Below the pieces are notes generated by a model that was given only the letters and a program-made list of their open reading frames with translations, searched no databases and was not told where the DNA came from. DNA of 64,000 nt from Durusdinium trenchii (taxonomy: Eukaryota > Sar > Dinophyceae > Suessiales > Symbiodiniaceae): the NCBI GenBank assembly GCA_963970005.1, contig CAXAMN010003558.1:25001-89000 (forward strand), read 5' to 3'. Within the stretch, counting starts at the first letter, position 1. Every line of letters starts with the position of its first letter. Positions 35,264-46,900 of this stretch are shown in pieces. A program made the position numbers and the translations under genes.

Positions 35264-36817
35264 TCAAGTCCGCCACAAGCGCCATAGAGATGTCAAGTAT
35301 ATATCCAACATCCTGTGGATGGTTGACCTTGGTGAAACCCGTCGGCTGTATCGGGCAAGTTGCCCCACAAAGCCCTCATCCATCTGGCAGTTGTCACACA
35401 TCGGCGACTCGTGCCAGGTCAACTTGTTTGCATTCAGCTGCATGTTGCGGAAGGTGTGCACAAGCATGTGGGTTCCGAATGCAAAGGGAAGCGGGGCTCA
35501 CCACAATCAAGAGATTCTGGCGCCAATGCCCTGTAGCCTCTGCAAGATCACAGCCCATCAGCAGCAATGCCAGCAGCTTCTTCATCACGGAGCCAGCGCC
35601 AGCCCCATACAGTTTGCGCATGCAAGAGTTCATGCTTTTTGCCACAAGCAAGATCAAGGCAACGCGCCTGTCAAGCAGCACCGCTCTGCACGATCAGGCT
35701 GCAGCAAAAGCAACTGCACGGATACGAGTTAAAACAACAAGCGTCGCACAGCAAAGTTGTCGTTGACCTCTTCTGCCAACCTCCCTCAGGCCAATCCAGA
35801 AACGCCGTGTAGCCACAGAGGTCCTTTGTCAGTCTGCTCAAAGGTGGCTTGACTTTCTTGAGGCGGCAAAAAGCTCTCCGTGAACACGTCATGGCAGCAA
35901 AGCCATCATGCACAGATTCTTCGTTCCAAAGGCTGCGGACTACGATGAACGCTGAAGACAAGAAATACCGGCCGTGGCCGAGATGCCAATTATGCCAGAC
36001 GTAAAAGGCTGCACGAACCCCATGGAGCAGAAGCCACCGCGCTGCCTTCTGTGCGGGCCCATCGCGGGTTTGTTCCACAGTCGCTGAAAGGATATTTTTT
36101 TGCCCAGCCAGGCACCAATGGCAAATCCAATGTCCACCTTCAGTATGCCCAGATTTGGGCGCACGCCTGAAATGACGATTGAGATCGGCGGCAGCTATTG
36201 AAAATTGCCAGTCTCCTTTGACAGTGCATGCCAAGCGCAGCTTGCGGCCACCTGGTAGGTCCATGCCTTTTGTAAGGGCCCGATGCAAGTCTTCCACCAG
36301 GATTTTCATGGCATCGGGGAGGACCGCGCCATCCTCTTCATAAGTCTCCTTGAGGGCAGCGAGGCAGAGGAACCTTGTGGTTTCTGGGTTTCCCAGCATG
36401 TTGAGCTTCATGCTCTCTGCTTGCACTTGCTTGCTCCGCAATACTGACTAGCTTGTGCCAGCAACCAAGATGGGCTGAAAGTTCAGCAGCATGATGGGCA
36501 TCTTCTTCTTGCCTGGTCCCCACACACAAAACACATTGAATCGCAGAAATCATAACAGTTGCCAAGAGGCTCCGCCCGTCATCGCCATGGATTTTGATTG
36601 GAACGCTGCTCGAGAGGTGCTCGGGAGGGACATGAGAGATCACGTCAGAGTCATTGGGTGTTGTTTGGCTTGGCCCAGGCTCATGTATGAAATTTTCATC
36701 GACACTTTCAACGCAGCATCTTTCAAGGCGACAACGCCATCTCTCGCCTGGGATTCGCCATCCAAGTATCAAGTCACACAATGTCACATAGGTGCCCAAG
36801 TTCGCATTTGCAAGCAA
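35264..36817 (-). pseudogene. Frameshifted copy of a multicopy dinoflagellate ORF family
   Basis: Read on the minus strand, four overlapping frames follow each other in the order expected of one protein. 36817-36338 includes VPIKIHGDDGRSL. 36441-35671 (256 residues) has VKGDWQFSIAAADLNRHFRR near residues 74-93, the CHWC pair near 107-110 and FYVWHNWHLGHGRYF near 146-160. 35681-35394 has NSCMRKLYGAG. 35467-35264 has ESPMCDNCQMDEGFVGQLAR and YSRRVSPRS. I recognise this order from a repeated, function-unknown family in symbiodiniacean genomes, probably spread by a mobile route. At least three frame changes make this copy non-functional unless introns explain them; no splice pattern like that of the ankyrin gene was found here. 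Confidence 0.6.
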
Positions 36818-37000
36818 GGGGCAGAATGAGCAGCTCCAGCGCGAGCTAAACGCTGCAAGATGAGGTCCTTCCGCGCAAAGCAGTTGGCTGCATCATCATC
36901 TAAGATTGCTTGGGATGCTCTGCAACTTGCGCTGCCGGTCCCTTGGGCGCTGTACGAAGCAATACTGCTGCTCTTTTACAGAAACACGACAAGTAACAGG

Positions 37001-37127
37001 GCGGGTGGATCACAACCATGAGAATGGCAATAAAGAAACAGCTACGGCGGGTGGATCACCACCAACCCCAGGAGACCAGGCTCACTCCACGCCGGGGGGT
37101 TAACCACCACCCCGAAGGAGACCAGGG
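37001..37127. repeat. About 46-bp diverged tandem repeat, three copies
   Basis: GCGGGTGGATCAC at 37001 and 37048, and a diverged copy at 37092, the last two followed by ACCACC and GGAGACCAGG. It lies about 180 bp beyond the upstream end of the minus-strand pseudogene. Confidence 0.6.
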
Positions 37128-38346
37128 CAGAAGCTTCACACACACAAGCCGAACATCGCGCCACACACGGACACACACACACACACCACCAGTCCTCTAC
37201 GCTGCGGCCGAGAAGACTTCTTGGTCTCCAACTGCAGAGGGCCATGCGCAAGCTGCCAGAACAAAAGACAAGCAAGCGTTCCAGGCCTTCCGCCAGTTCT
37301 CCATGTCACCAGTACAAGCGCCCTCGAACTGATCGAAGCAAACGCGTCTTGTTGTACAGGTACTTTTTCAAGAGACCGTACAAGTACCGCTATGACCACG
37401 CTTGGTCACTGATCACTTTTGCGGAGGAGCGCTTGCAACTCAGTCTGCAAAGATTCAATTTGAGGAACAGCATGAAATTGGCCGCACATCTTCTCCATCA
37501 TCGGCTTCAGGGCCGGGCAAAGACCCCCGTCGCAGGTGCTTTCCACAGCATCTGGACGGTTCTGAGCGGCAACAGCGCAGCGCCCAGACTGGAGCAAACG
37601 TGGCTGCATTTTTTGCATTCAGCATCTAAGATGGCTGCGTCAAACATGGCTGCGCTAGTGCATTCCCCCGCGAACAAGCCAGGATGACGGAAGCACGCGC
37701 GCGCTGCATTGCCCACGCTTGGACAAAAATGGCCGCGCGCACATGTCAGGATTCTTGTCCGTGTCCGGGTTTTGTTTTCTTAGTCCGAGTGTTCTTTTCT
37801 TTCCCTCGTCCTTCACAACCGCGAAAACACACATATGTGTTTTTTCTTTCGAAAATATGTGTTTTTGTTTGTTTCCTGTTTGCCTGGCACATATAGAATC
37901 ATATAGACAGTACTCTCAAATGTTGAAGTCGTGGCGACATTCAATTTTTGAAGCGTTTACTTGGGGGTTTGAATCTATGGAAGTCGTGGCGATGCAAGCA
38001 AAACGCCGATCGCACAGGCAAACGAGTGGGGAGGCAGGTGGGGAAACAAGTAACGAGAGCAAGGCAGCAGTGGCAGACAAAACGCCGATCACAGCAGACA
38101 AGCGGGGAGACAAGAAGAAGGAAGGAAGAAAAGAAAGAAGGACAGGGGCGAGAGCATATACATGATGAGGTTACCTAGAGGTTTTCATTCTGAGGGCTTT
38201 CCTTGGTGGCACGGGCTCTGACCTCGTTCACCCTCTCGTTCATCCTCGTTCCGATACCTCTCTGCAACTTGTGTGACTCAAGTAAAGTGTCCAGAGCCTG
38301 GTCCAAAGAGATGTCAAGGGACCACAAGGAGATTAACATCATTGCT

Positions 38347-38660
38347 AAATGATTGCGTTTCCATGCCAGAAGCTTGTTGTGAATGCATGAAAATTGTGCT
38401 TCGGATGGAACTTCAGAAGACATCAAAAACCTTGCCAAATCATCGCGTTTACATGCGGGAACCCCGTTTTCGCACAACATGGCTAAATGACATTTCTAAA
38501 TGATTGCGTTTACATGCAGGAACATTGTTTTTGAATACATGAGAACTATGTTGGGGAGAACGCGCCAAAAACATTCACAAATCATCGCGTTTACATGCGG
38601 AACAACGTTTTTGCAAGGACTATGCCGGTGGCGTCGCGTTTACATTGGGGAACACAAGTT
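38347..38660. repeat. Diverged spaced repeat, five copies
   Basis: AAATGATTGCGTTTACATGC or AAATCATCGCGTTTACATGC occurs at 38347, 38437, 38498 and 38579, with a partial fifth copy at about 38632, each followed by a GGAAC-x-GTTTT stretch. Spacing varies (90, 61, 81 and about 54 bp), which is unusual for a simple tandem array. Confidence 0.7.
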
Positions 38661-38692
38661 TTTTCCTAGTATGCCGTGACTTCCGCGGCTGA

Positions 38693-38798
38693 GTGTATAT
38701 ATATACATATAAATCATATAGTATATGCGAAGGTCCTGCAAAAGGCCTGGAAAAATGAAAGGAATATTGAACAACCACCATATATATAATATATATAC
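38693..38798. repeat. Two TA-rich runs
   Basis: TA repeats at 38693-38720 and 38779-38798. Confidence 0.8.
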
Positions 38799-39710
38799 AA
38801 ACACATACTTACATACATAAGTATACACGCATAAACAAGATATAGAGGTTTCCTGACCGATCGATCTGTCGGTGTCTCTGTGTTCACGTCGGCCAGGTCA
38901 CCCCAGAGGAGTCGGTCCCATTGCACCACTACTATGTGCAGTGACGAACCCAGGGGTGGCGATGCAAAGACATGCCTATCAACGAACAGGTGCCAACAAA
39001 CACCGAACACCTGTCGTGCCATTCATTTTTGCTCACTGCTTAAGAATGGAACATTCCTTGGGGACGGTAGGACGGATTGCACAGCATTTTTGGATCTTAA
39101 TGATTCATACAGAAGATAGGCCTATGGATAGAGTAGCCTAGGGCGTCTATGATAGGCTAGGCCCCCAGAGTTCTATTGACCACCACCGAGCATTCCGCTC
39201 GACCTCCACGTTCCGGGCGCAGCTCCTCCCAGGACGTGGATGAAGTTCGACTACTTCCCACAGGGTCGAAGGACACCATGGGGTTTGCTCACGCCAAAGA
39301 ATACCAAGGGCGCGCGTAATCCGGGTGGGTCTGTGTGGGGCAGCGAAATGCAGTGGCAGCAGCGGAATGTGTGAATTTGAAGACCTTCCTAAACCACAAG
39401 GCCAATCCAGCGAGGTTGTTCGGCCTCAAAAAGCCGCTCGGCATCGCTTTCAGGACGTGCAAGATCTCTTTGTGGAAGTATGAGGAAGATGTCCGGAGCC
39501 CCGAAAATATGTTTTCACCCCAGCAGCGTTAGAGCGTGTAACTTTTGGAGATTCTGGGAAACACACGATGAGTTCAAGTGTTTCTTTTTCCGCCCATGGC
39601 TTTGATGAGGAAGGTGATGTGGCGATGTTTCTCCAGGCAAAAAGTTGTTTATTTATTTTTTTCAGGAGCCCCACGGTCTTGGTTTGGGTCAAGTTCCCTC
39701 CGAACTCTTC

Positions 39711-39787
39711 TGCCGCAGGTCTACTACCTCATGCAGATCGACAAGTTTGGGCGCCGCTTTTATCATCGAGGCAGCAGAAAGCAGTGA
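39711..39787 (+). CDS. Coding-like terminal exon (VYYLMQIDKFGRRFYHRG)
   Basis: Reads QVYYLMQIDKFGRRFYHRGS then RKQ and a stop, after TGCCGCAG. Upstream patches such as FDEEGDVAMFLQ (about 39600-39637) and EPHGLGLGQVPSELF (about 39665) may be other exons. Unassigned. Confidence 0.25.
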
Positions 39788-42281
39788 ACAAGAAAGACAT
39801 ACAACTGACGGAGATGTGGGAGATGGTATGCCATGGGGTCCTGAGGCTGTGAGGCTGTGACTTTTGCATAGCTTTACTCATTCAATCCGTTTGACTGGTG
39901 ATGGATAGGAGATTGCCAGACTTGAACTGACAAACCTTTTGCCAAATGAAAATCGTATTGTTCTCGCCTTTTGGATGATGTTTTTCCCTTCCAGCCCTCT
40001 GTCAACGACTTGTTTGGGCCCAGATCTTGGATGAGGACTTTAGTAGTGGGTACCGGTAGTAATCTTTAGCCTGGAGACTAAACTAAATGCTAATTTGAGT
40101 TTGTGCGAGCCACACTCCCTTCACAGTTCACCTCCCTCATCCCTGGATGGGAACGAAGGTGGACTCTCAACTGGCCCTCTGGCAGGGGGGCCCAGGCGGC
40201 TCTCCCAGCGAGTTGACCCATCCCTCGGCGATTTTCAAGTGCCCCCCCTCCAAACATTCTTTGGAGTCGAGAGAGTCGAGGAGGAAGACCCATCAGTTCA
40301 GCCATAACCTGAGAAATTGGCCGGTTGTCCGGTGTTTACTCGAGAAGTGAAGATGATCACTTCAGGTGACCGGTTGCGCACCCTGTTGTGTTCCTGATGG
40401 AAGTTCCCATGTCCTTTGCCTCGCTGGAAATTGCGATCACCGCTTCGACGGCCTGTTGTGGGATGTTGTGGGGATTGATTCAATTCGGCACAAGACACAG
40501 TCCTTTTTGTAATGTTCTGTCAGATTCTGTCTGCCTATTAGCTGGATCAAGAGCACCACGAACACCATGGGTGTGGTCCTGTTCTGTTCATCGATCGAGA
40601 ACTCGAGATTTTGTGGCTCGGAGAACGAATGCATCGGCCACGTCCAACCTCACCCCGAAGCGTCGTTCAATGGACTAATAGTGAAATACAGATGATACCC
40701 CAAAGCTTCATGTCTTCTAGATGGGGATCCAACGACCAAACTTGGGGATTGTGTGCCATCTGCAAATGGATTTGGTGATTTTCTTCTTATTTGAACATAA
40801 GGAATCTCTGTCCATCTTCCAGTTCCTTTCAGTTAAACTCGGTGTTAAACTCGGTCGGAGCGATTCGGCGACGCCCAGGATCCCAGCTTGAAGCTGCCCG
40901 TCGATAAGGCGCAGGGAGTGGCGCGGGGTTGGACTCATGCAGAGTCTTTATCAACAGATGTGCATGAAAACCTTTTCCATCGAAGGTCCAACTCGAAACT
41001 ACTACTGGCTCCTGATGCCAGAGGCTTGCTCAAGGCTTCATTCACAAAAAATAAAGGAAACATCTCAAATCAAGCCCACGAAGTGATCGAGGGTCTCAAC
41101 TTGTCTTGGGTAGGCCTTACCATTGTTATGTAATACAAGTAATTAATGCCGCTGATGCGTGCAGCATCAATTGCATCATTGACATCTCTAAGATTATCTA
41201 AGATCCAAACAATTCAAGAGCATCTCAAAACAGTCATGAACAAATAACACACACACACAGAAATGATGATATTGGATGTATATGATTGTATATGTATAGA
41301 TTGGATGTCTCAAATCATGAGCCAAGCCTCAGAGCCATCTCAGCTTTCAGAGCCAAGTCTCCGTGGACCGTCGAACGAAAGCCGCGTGTCTCGACCAGGC
41401 GGAGGAGCGGCCGACCCGCGAGAGTTGGGGTCCCGTTCTGGTGTCCGGAGCCCCATGGCGACGAGGACGGAGGACGAGGGGACGCTGCAAAGAGTCTACT
41501 ATGATGATGTGTCAGTCAGTTATCAATGCCATTGAATCATGGTATGCCATTCATTAGTGAACATTGATTATTGATATCTCAGATATCTCATGCCTACACT
41601 GACGACGGTTCAGGCCTAGGGCCTAGGAGAGACGTGGAGTCAAATAGGCAACTTTGCCAAGACATCAGTCGGGTGAGATGCAAGTGTCTTTCTCTTGGGA
41701 ACAGTCGACACAAGTTTCACCACCTGGGGTTTATAATCGAGATGGACTCTGTAGAACCCATATGATCCAAGCTCCCTAGACATGAGAGCTGAAAGAAATC
41801 TTCCGGAAAGGAAGAAATGGCCCACATGTATCTGGTCACATAAGAACTGGGTGCGGTCGGCGGTCTCTTTGGTTCCACAAGTACACTTGGACAGAAGCAA
41901 ACACGTGACTTAGGCATCTGAGATATGAGAGCTGTCTGCTCTTGTGTTGAAAAGGTGTGATACAGGCATGACTGACATACTGACATAAGGAGCAACAAGG
42001 ACTCTTTTGTAATTCATGGCCGTTGATCAAAAGACGCACCTGATGCATTAAACAAGTTGCGCATGGGGAGCATGAGAGCTGACACATCATTTCGTTTGGG
42101 AAATAGGCAGAGAAAAGAGCGCATTTCTGGTACCCAGGACCAACAATTGGCTGAAATTGCAAGGCGATGAAATCCGAAGAAACCATCCTAGAATCTTGAC
42201 AGAATCTTCACAGCACCAGCTCTCTTTGATAAAATATGATAACACATGATACCACATTGTATCATTTGAGAATTCTTTCAG

Positions 42282-42309
42282 GCACACACACACACACATA
42301 TATATATAC
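42282..42309. repeat. CA then TA microsatellite
   Basis: (CA)n followed by (TA)n. Confidence 0.9.
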
Positions 42310-42434
42310 TATACACACTATATTTCACATGGCTGTAGCTGCGTCTAGCCACGGAACAGACAATTCTTTTACGTGTTCTTCCTTACCGTATTTGATAGTC
42401 TGATAGTCATACATTTCGGTCAACTCGTCTTTCA

Positions 42435-43139
42435 TTGTGTTCACCCCCAAGCCAATTTCCGGGGTTGGGAGCAGACCTGCTGTGTTTTTGGCATCTACAC
42501 CCAGTCGACCAAGTCGACCAGTCGACCCGAACGCGACCGGTCCCCACCAGTCGTCCAAGGCGACCGGAAGAGAAGCCCAAGATGTTGACCAGCAGTGGCT
42601 TGGTGGTCGAACATCCGCTAACAGCAGGTTTTCTGACCAGCGGCTGGACCGTCGACGGGTTCCCGTTTTGCCTGTTTGGGTTCAGCGGCTGGGACGTGGA
42701 AAAAAAACGAAGAAGTCGACTCCTGGATGATTTGTCGCTTCTGGGGAGGTGTGAAGATTCCGCAAAGCAAAGGGCCACACATGTCGGTGCCGCTTTCACG
42801 ACTGATCAACATGGCTGCGGCCATCGCCTTTTGGACAGCCAGTTTAGACGTTGGTCTAGCAGGTTGATGGACGAGATCCCGTACTTCACTAGGGGAAAAC
42901 ATGGGAAAACGCCCACGGCCAACCTGGTGACACCGACTACGGCGACATCGACTACAGCACGAGACGTTTCCATCGGCAAGGACTTCAGTGACCTGTCGTG
43001 TTTCACCATAGACCGAGGTGGAAGGGCCTGGAAGGGTGTGTGTTTCCAGCCCTGCCATCTGAAAAGATCAGTTGGAGGTTTTTTGGTTCACACCGGCGTG
43101 TCTGGCCCCAGTTGCATGCCCACGTCACCGAGGGGGTGA
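42435..43139 (+). CDS. Unassigned ORF, 234 codons
   Basis: The longest plus-strand frame outside the Mei2-like gene. It covers GTCGACC short repeats at its start and has stretches such as DFSDLSCFTIDRGGRAWKG. There is no recognised domain and a minus-strand frame of 146 codons overlaps it. Confidence 0.2.
   Translation: MCSPPSQFPGLGADLLCFWHLHPVDQVDQSTRTRPVPTSRPRRPEEKPKMLTSSGLVVEHPLTAGFLTSGWTVDGFPFCLFGFSGWDVEKKRRSRLLDDLSLLGRCEDSAKQRATHVGAAFTTDQHGCGHRLLDSQFRRWSSRLMDEIPYFTRGKHGKTPTANLVTPTTATSTTARDVSIGKDFSDLSCFTIDRGGRAWKGVCFQPCHLKRSVGGFLVHTGVSGPSCMPTSPRG
42501..42528. repeat. AGTCGACC short tandem repeat
   Basis: AGTCGACC occurs three times at 8-9 bp spacing. Each contains the palindrome GTCGAC. 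Confidence 0.7.
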
Positions 43140-43202
43140 GGGGAAGAGACCGGTGAGGCTTCCATGGTCATTCTGTGAGTCAAGGGATCCAAGCACCTCA
43201 AG

Positions 43203-43308
43203 GCAAAAGACCTTTCTGAAAGTGGGAGGATTCACCAAAGGTTTGGCTGAACTGGGAGATGCCTTGGAAGTTCTGAACCGGGAGATGCCTTTCAGCCAAT
43301 GTCACGAG
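43203..43308 (+). CDS. Coding-like exon with conventional splice sites
   Basis: Reads QKTFLKVGGFTKGLAELGDA then LEVLNREMPFSQCHE. It follows CCTCAAG (AG|G) and ends at GTAAGG, a good conventional 5' splice site. It lies about 600 bp before the ankyrin gene's first exon, on the same strand. Family unknown. Confidence 0.35.
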
Positions 43309-43924
43309 GTAAGGAAGAGAGATTCAAAGAGATCGAGCCCGGATGCCAAGTGGGATGAGGTTTGCTTTGGGTGGATCCCAAAGCAGTCTCAAGGTGAAGG
43401 CGAAGACTTGATCGTCCTTGACTTTAACAGGCAGAAGAATGCCCTAGTTGTTTTTGTTCTGTCCTACTTACTTGATCGGAGTCTGAGATTAGGAGCCCTT
43501 GTGATCCATTCAGCTCTTGGAACTGGGAAAACGAACCTTTGTCCCAGATCGCAGGAACGGCCTCTTTAGCCGTTTTCGCAGAGAAGTTCCAGAACACATG
43601 GCTCACACGACCAGCCAAGAAACTTCTAACAAGACTTCCCCACCTCCCATGTCTCACCCGGTGACGGTCAGCTCATGCTATCTTTTGGGGGGACATTCCC
43701 CGGCGGGTTTGACAGACGCCCAAAATGCATCGACGCAAGAATGTGAGCATGCAAACCCTGGTCTTTCTAAGTGAGAGACTCCTTTCCTCAATGAGTCATG
43801 CTCCTCCATGAGTCATGGCCACCTTTTGGGCGACTCCACGGTGACGCCAGCGGATTTTCGCTTTTCTGTCTCTTCACTGGGTCCCGAATCCCTTTCCGAA
43901 AGCGCTCACTGACCTCCATGTGCC

Positions 43925-43997
43925 ATGCTCCGCCTGGTGTCGGTGAGTGGCGAGCGACTCGCAACGGTACACCTGGAACAGCTCGAGACCTCCAAAG
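43925..43997 (+). CDS. Exon 1 of the ankyrin gene: start of ubiquitin-like domain
   Basis: ATG at 43925 opens MLRLVSVSGERLATVHLEQL followed by ETSK, a beta-hairpin like the start of ubiquitin-like domains that often precede ankyrin repeats in dinoflagellate proteins. The exon likely ends at AAAG with a GC 5' splice site (GCTTCGG). In-frame reading beyond this point loses similarity and stops at 44051. Confidence 0.5.
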
Positions 43998-46900
43998 GCT
44001 TCGGCCACTCGGCGGAACTGGAGTGGCCGGAGCTTCCGGACGGGCGGCGTTAGGACGACGTGGGGATGACCCATGTGTCGAAGAGTCGGGATGGAGTGTA
44101 GGGGATCTTGAAGACCTGGAAATAACATGATTGATGCTTCTCAGATCATTATCATTTGTGGTCTGTGGATTACGTCATCCAGCTTCAATAGTTTCCTTTT
44201 GTTACACAAGTGGGCCTGCATTGATTCGATGGATTGCTTCCTTTTCTCAGGGTGATGGCTTCCAGTTTTTTAGCCTGGTGACTATACGGGCTGAAATTTT
44301 TCAGAGACTTCCCACCAAAAGGTCTATCCGAGTCTATCATGTAAATGTTTCATTGAAATCCTCAACTCATTCCTATGGCATTCACCGAGACCCTCTTCAG
44401 CCTAGGAAGAACCTAGGCTGGGACTCTGGACAGGTGAAGTGGACTGAAACCTGGCGGGTTCCAATGGGTTCAGGGTTCCAATCTCTTTCAACCTGGCGCC
44501 TTTCGTCACTCGCCGGACTGTTAAGATGGGGCCTGAAGGTCTGAAGGACCCGACGGAACTCCCCAGGCCATGCGGTCAAAGAAGACTTGCAAGATCGGTG
44601 GCTTGGTCCGGTGCGAAAAGCTAACCACAACGACCGGTGGTAGAGCAGTTTCTGTCCTGGAGTCCTGACGATGTGCCTCGAAAGATCTCAAATGGCCCAA
44701 GAGAGGCTACAGCACCATGGAATGCCTTGGATGTTTGATGATGCTTGTGATGCTTCTGACAGGACTTGCATCGTTTACACTGTCAACATGTCATGCACTA
44801 TATTGCTGGAATTCATACGAGGCATATAAATTCAAGCGGCTTCTGGACACCCTGTGGGAAGTTCAAAGATATTCAAATTTCCGACAAATGCCCATTGATG
44901 TTCATTCAATTCGGACCCATAGACTTCGCAAAACAAGTTATCCAAGGATGCGAAGTTGATGTAGATAAGAACCTGCAGCCATGCGTAGCTGTGTGTTGCT
45001 TCGAAACACAGTTGCTACAACCCGTCTTTCAGCTTCTCTTCGGCTTTGACCGAAGTGCCGAGGATGAGCATCCCAAGCTTTCGACTGCGATTACTTCAAA
45101 GCGGCAGCGATAGTGTGATCCCAGATACTCTTCATGGTCGGGGTTCACATGGGAGGATGGAGGGTAGACCCTTCTTCATGCTTTTCAAAAACTATGGAAG
45201 TGCACAACCACGCCTTGGAAGACGACATCTTTTTTCACACACTGGGGACCTGCACAGACTGTGAGTGTTGGAAGGAACATGGGTGAGATTTGGGAAGAAT
45301 ATGGAATAATGTAACATAATGTAACCTGCAGACCGACACTTCACAATTGATGGCTCTCTTGTCTTCGTAACCATGGGTTTGCTACTGCTGCTGCTGCCTC
45401 TCGCGCTGTTCTGGGTTAGTCATGCGTTCTCAACAAAACCGGACCTGAAAACACCGCTTCGCCAGCGCGCTCGAAGTTTCGCAGCAAAGTTTCGAGGCTG
45501 ATTCTATCGTCCAGAAATTTCTGGGTCACATCTTCTGGTCACATCGCTTCAGATTTAAATGCTGTAGAGCTTCGGATGATTGCTGTTTGATCTTCATATC
45601 GGCTGGTCTGGCTGAAAAAGACACAGAGCGCCTAGGGAGTTTGTTCTTTGCTTTTGTACAGCAACAGCAGATTGTAGAGACGTATGAGTTTGTTTTTTTC
45701 ACAGGGTTTGTACAGTAGAGACATCAGTGTAGGTCTGGGATCATTATCACCAGACCAGATTCAACTCTTTTCTTGGGATGCAAGTCTGACTTGTCCACTG
45801 GAACTCCGCCTGGGTGCAGATGACCAAAGCAATCACACCGTTGTCGTCTCCATGCCTCACCATTTCTCCTTTTCTTAGAGAGAACCTAGAGAGAATCAGA
45901 ATGAGCTCATGCCCAGCTGACCACCAGTTTCACTGAAGATCATGGGTGAGCAGCTCAGGATGGAAGCTCCTGGGAGCAGCTGGGACAGCCTGAAGAGCTG
46001 CAGGCGGGGCCTGAAAGGTCTGGGTCAATTTTACAGGTCGTTCGTGGCATCAGGGACGAAGGCAGGGACCGCAGTCTGACAGAGTGTGGACAGTCCATGT
46101 TTTGTAGACCCGCGGATGACCCGCGGATCGCACGAACGGCTCAGAAACGGCTCATCGAACACCGTGATGTCACGATGTCTTTTCGACCGAAGATTCCGGT
46201 TTTTTGACCTGCTGTCTGCGAGGTAGTGATTCTACCTTGTGGTCAAGGATCGGAACAACAGCTTTTGCATGCAGCAGACAAAGGCGGGATCGATGTCGTG
46301 GTGATTGGTCTTGTAGATCCCGTATAGATCCTTCATGATCCTTCCAAGTTTGGAATCTCTCGTTGTTTTTTCTTTAGTCCTTCCCCCCCAAAACCGAGAC
46401 CTTCCCCAAACGAGACGGCCGTCTCTTTTCGCCAGGCGACCTGACGACGGCCCGGAACCTCCTGGCCCAGCCAGCGGACCCCAACTGCAGCGATTCTTCG
46501 GGTGTCTCGCCCTTGTGCAAGGCGCGGCCACCGCCCGGCTCGGCAAACCCCGCGCGCGCGACTCGAGAGTCTGTGGAGGTCGCTTTAAGCAAGCCGTTTG
46601 GTCCGGGCCCGTGTCGAGCCGCCCTGAGAGTCTGAAAGAGGCGACCACAGTCTCTGCATATCTTTGCATTAATTTTTTTGTGGACAAGAATCAGATGTGG
46701 GAGATTAGAGCTGTTGCCGTCTTTGCGCACAACTCAGATGTGTATGTATGTATCTATGAATAATACCCGTGGCATATCGGTAGATTCAGATTGCTTTTTG
46801 CCCTGTAGGTGGACCTCCGATTGTCCAAAGTCAAATTTCCCCAGGATCTTGAACGGATCTTGTTTATAGAAATCCAGCCTCACCTGCACTACACAGGGGT

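Larger units (their letters stand above)
37700..42430. other. Repeat-bearing stretch without firm genes
   Basis: Holds the GCGTTTACATGC repeat and microsatellites; only one weak terminal-exon candidate (39711). Nothing recognisable on either strand. Confidence 0.5.
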
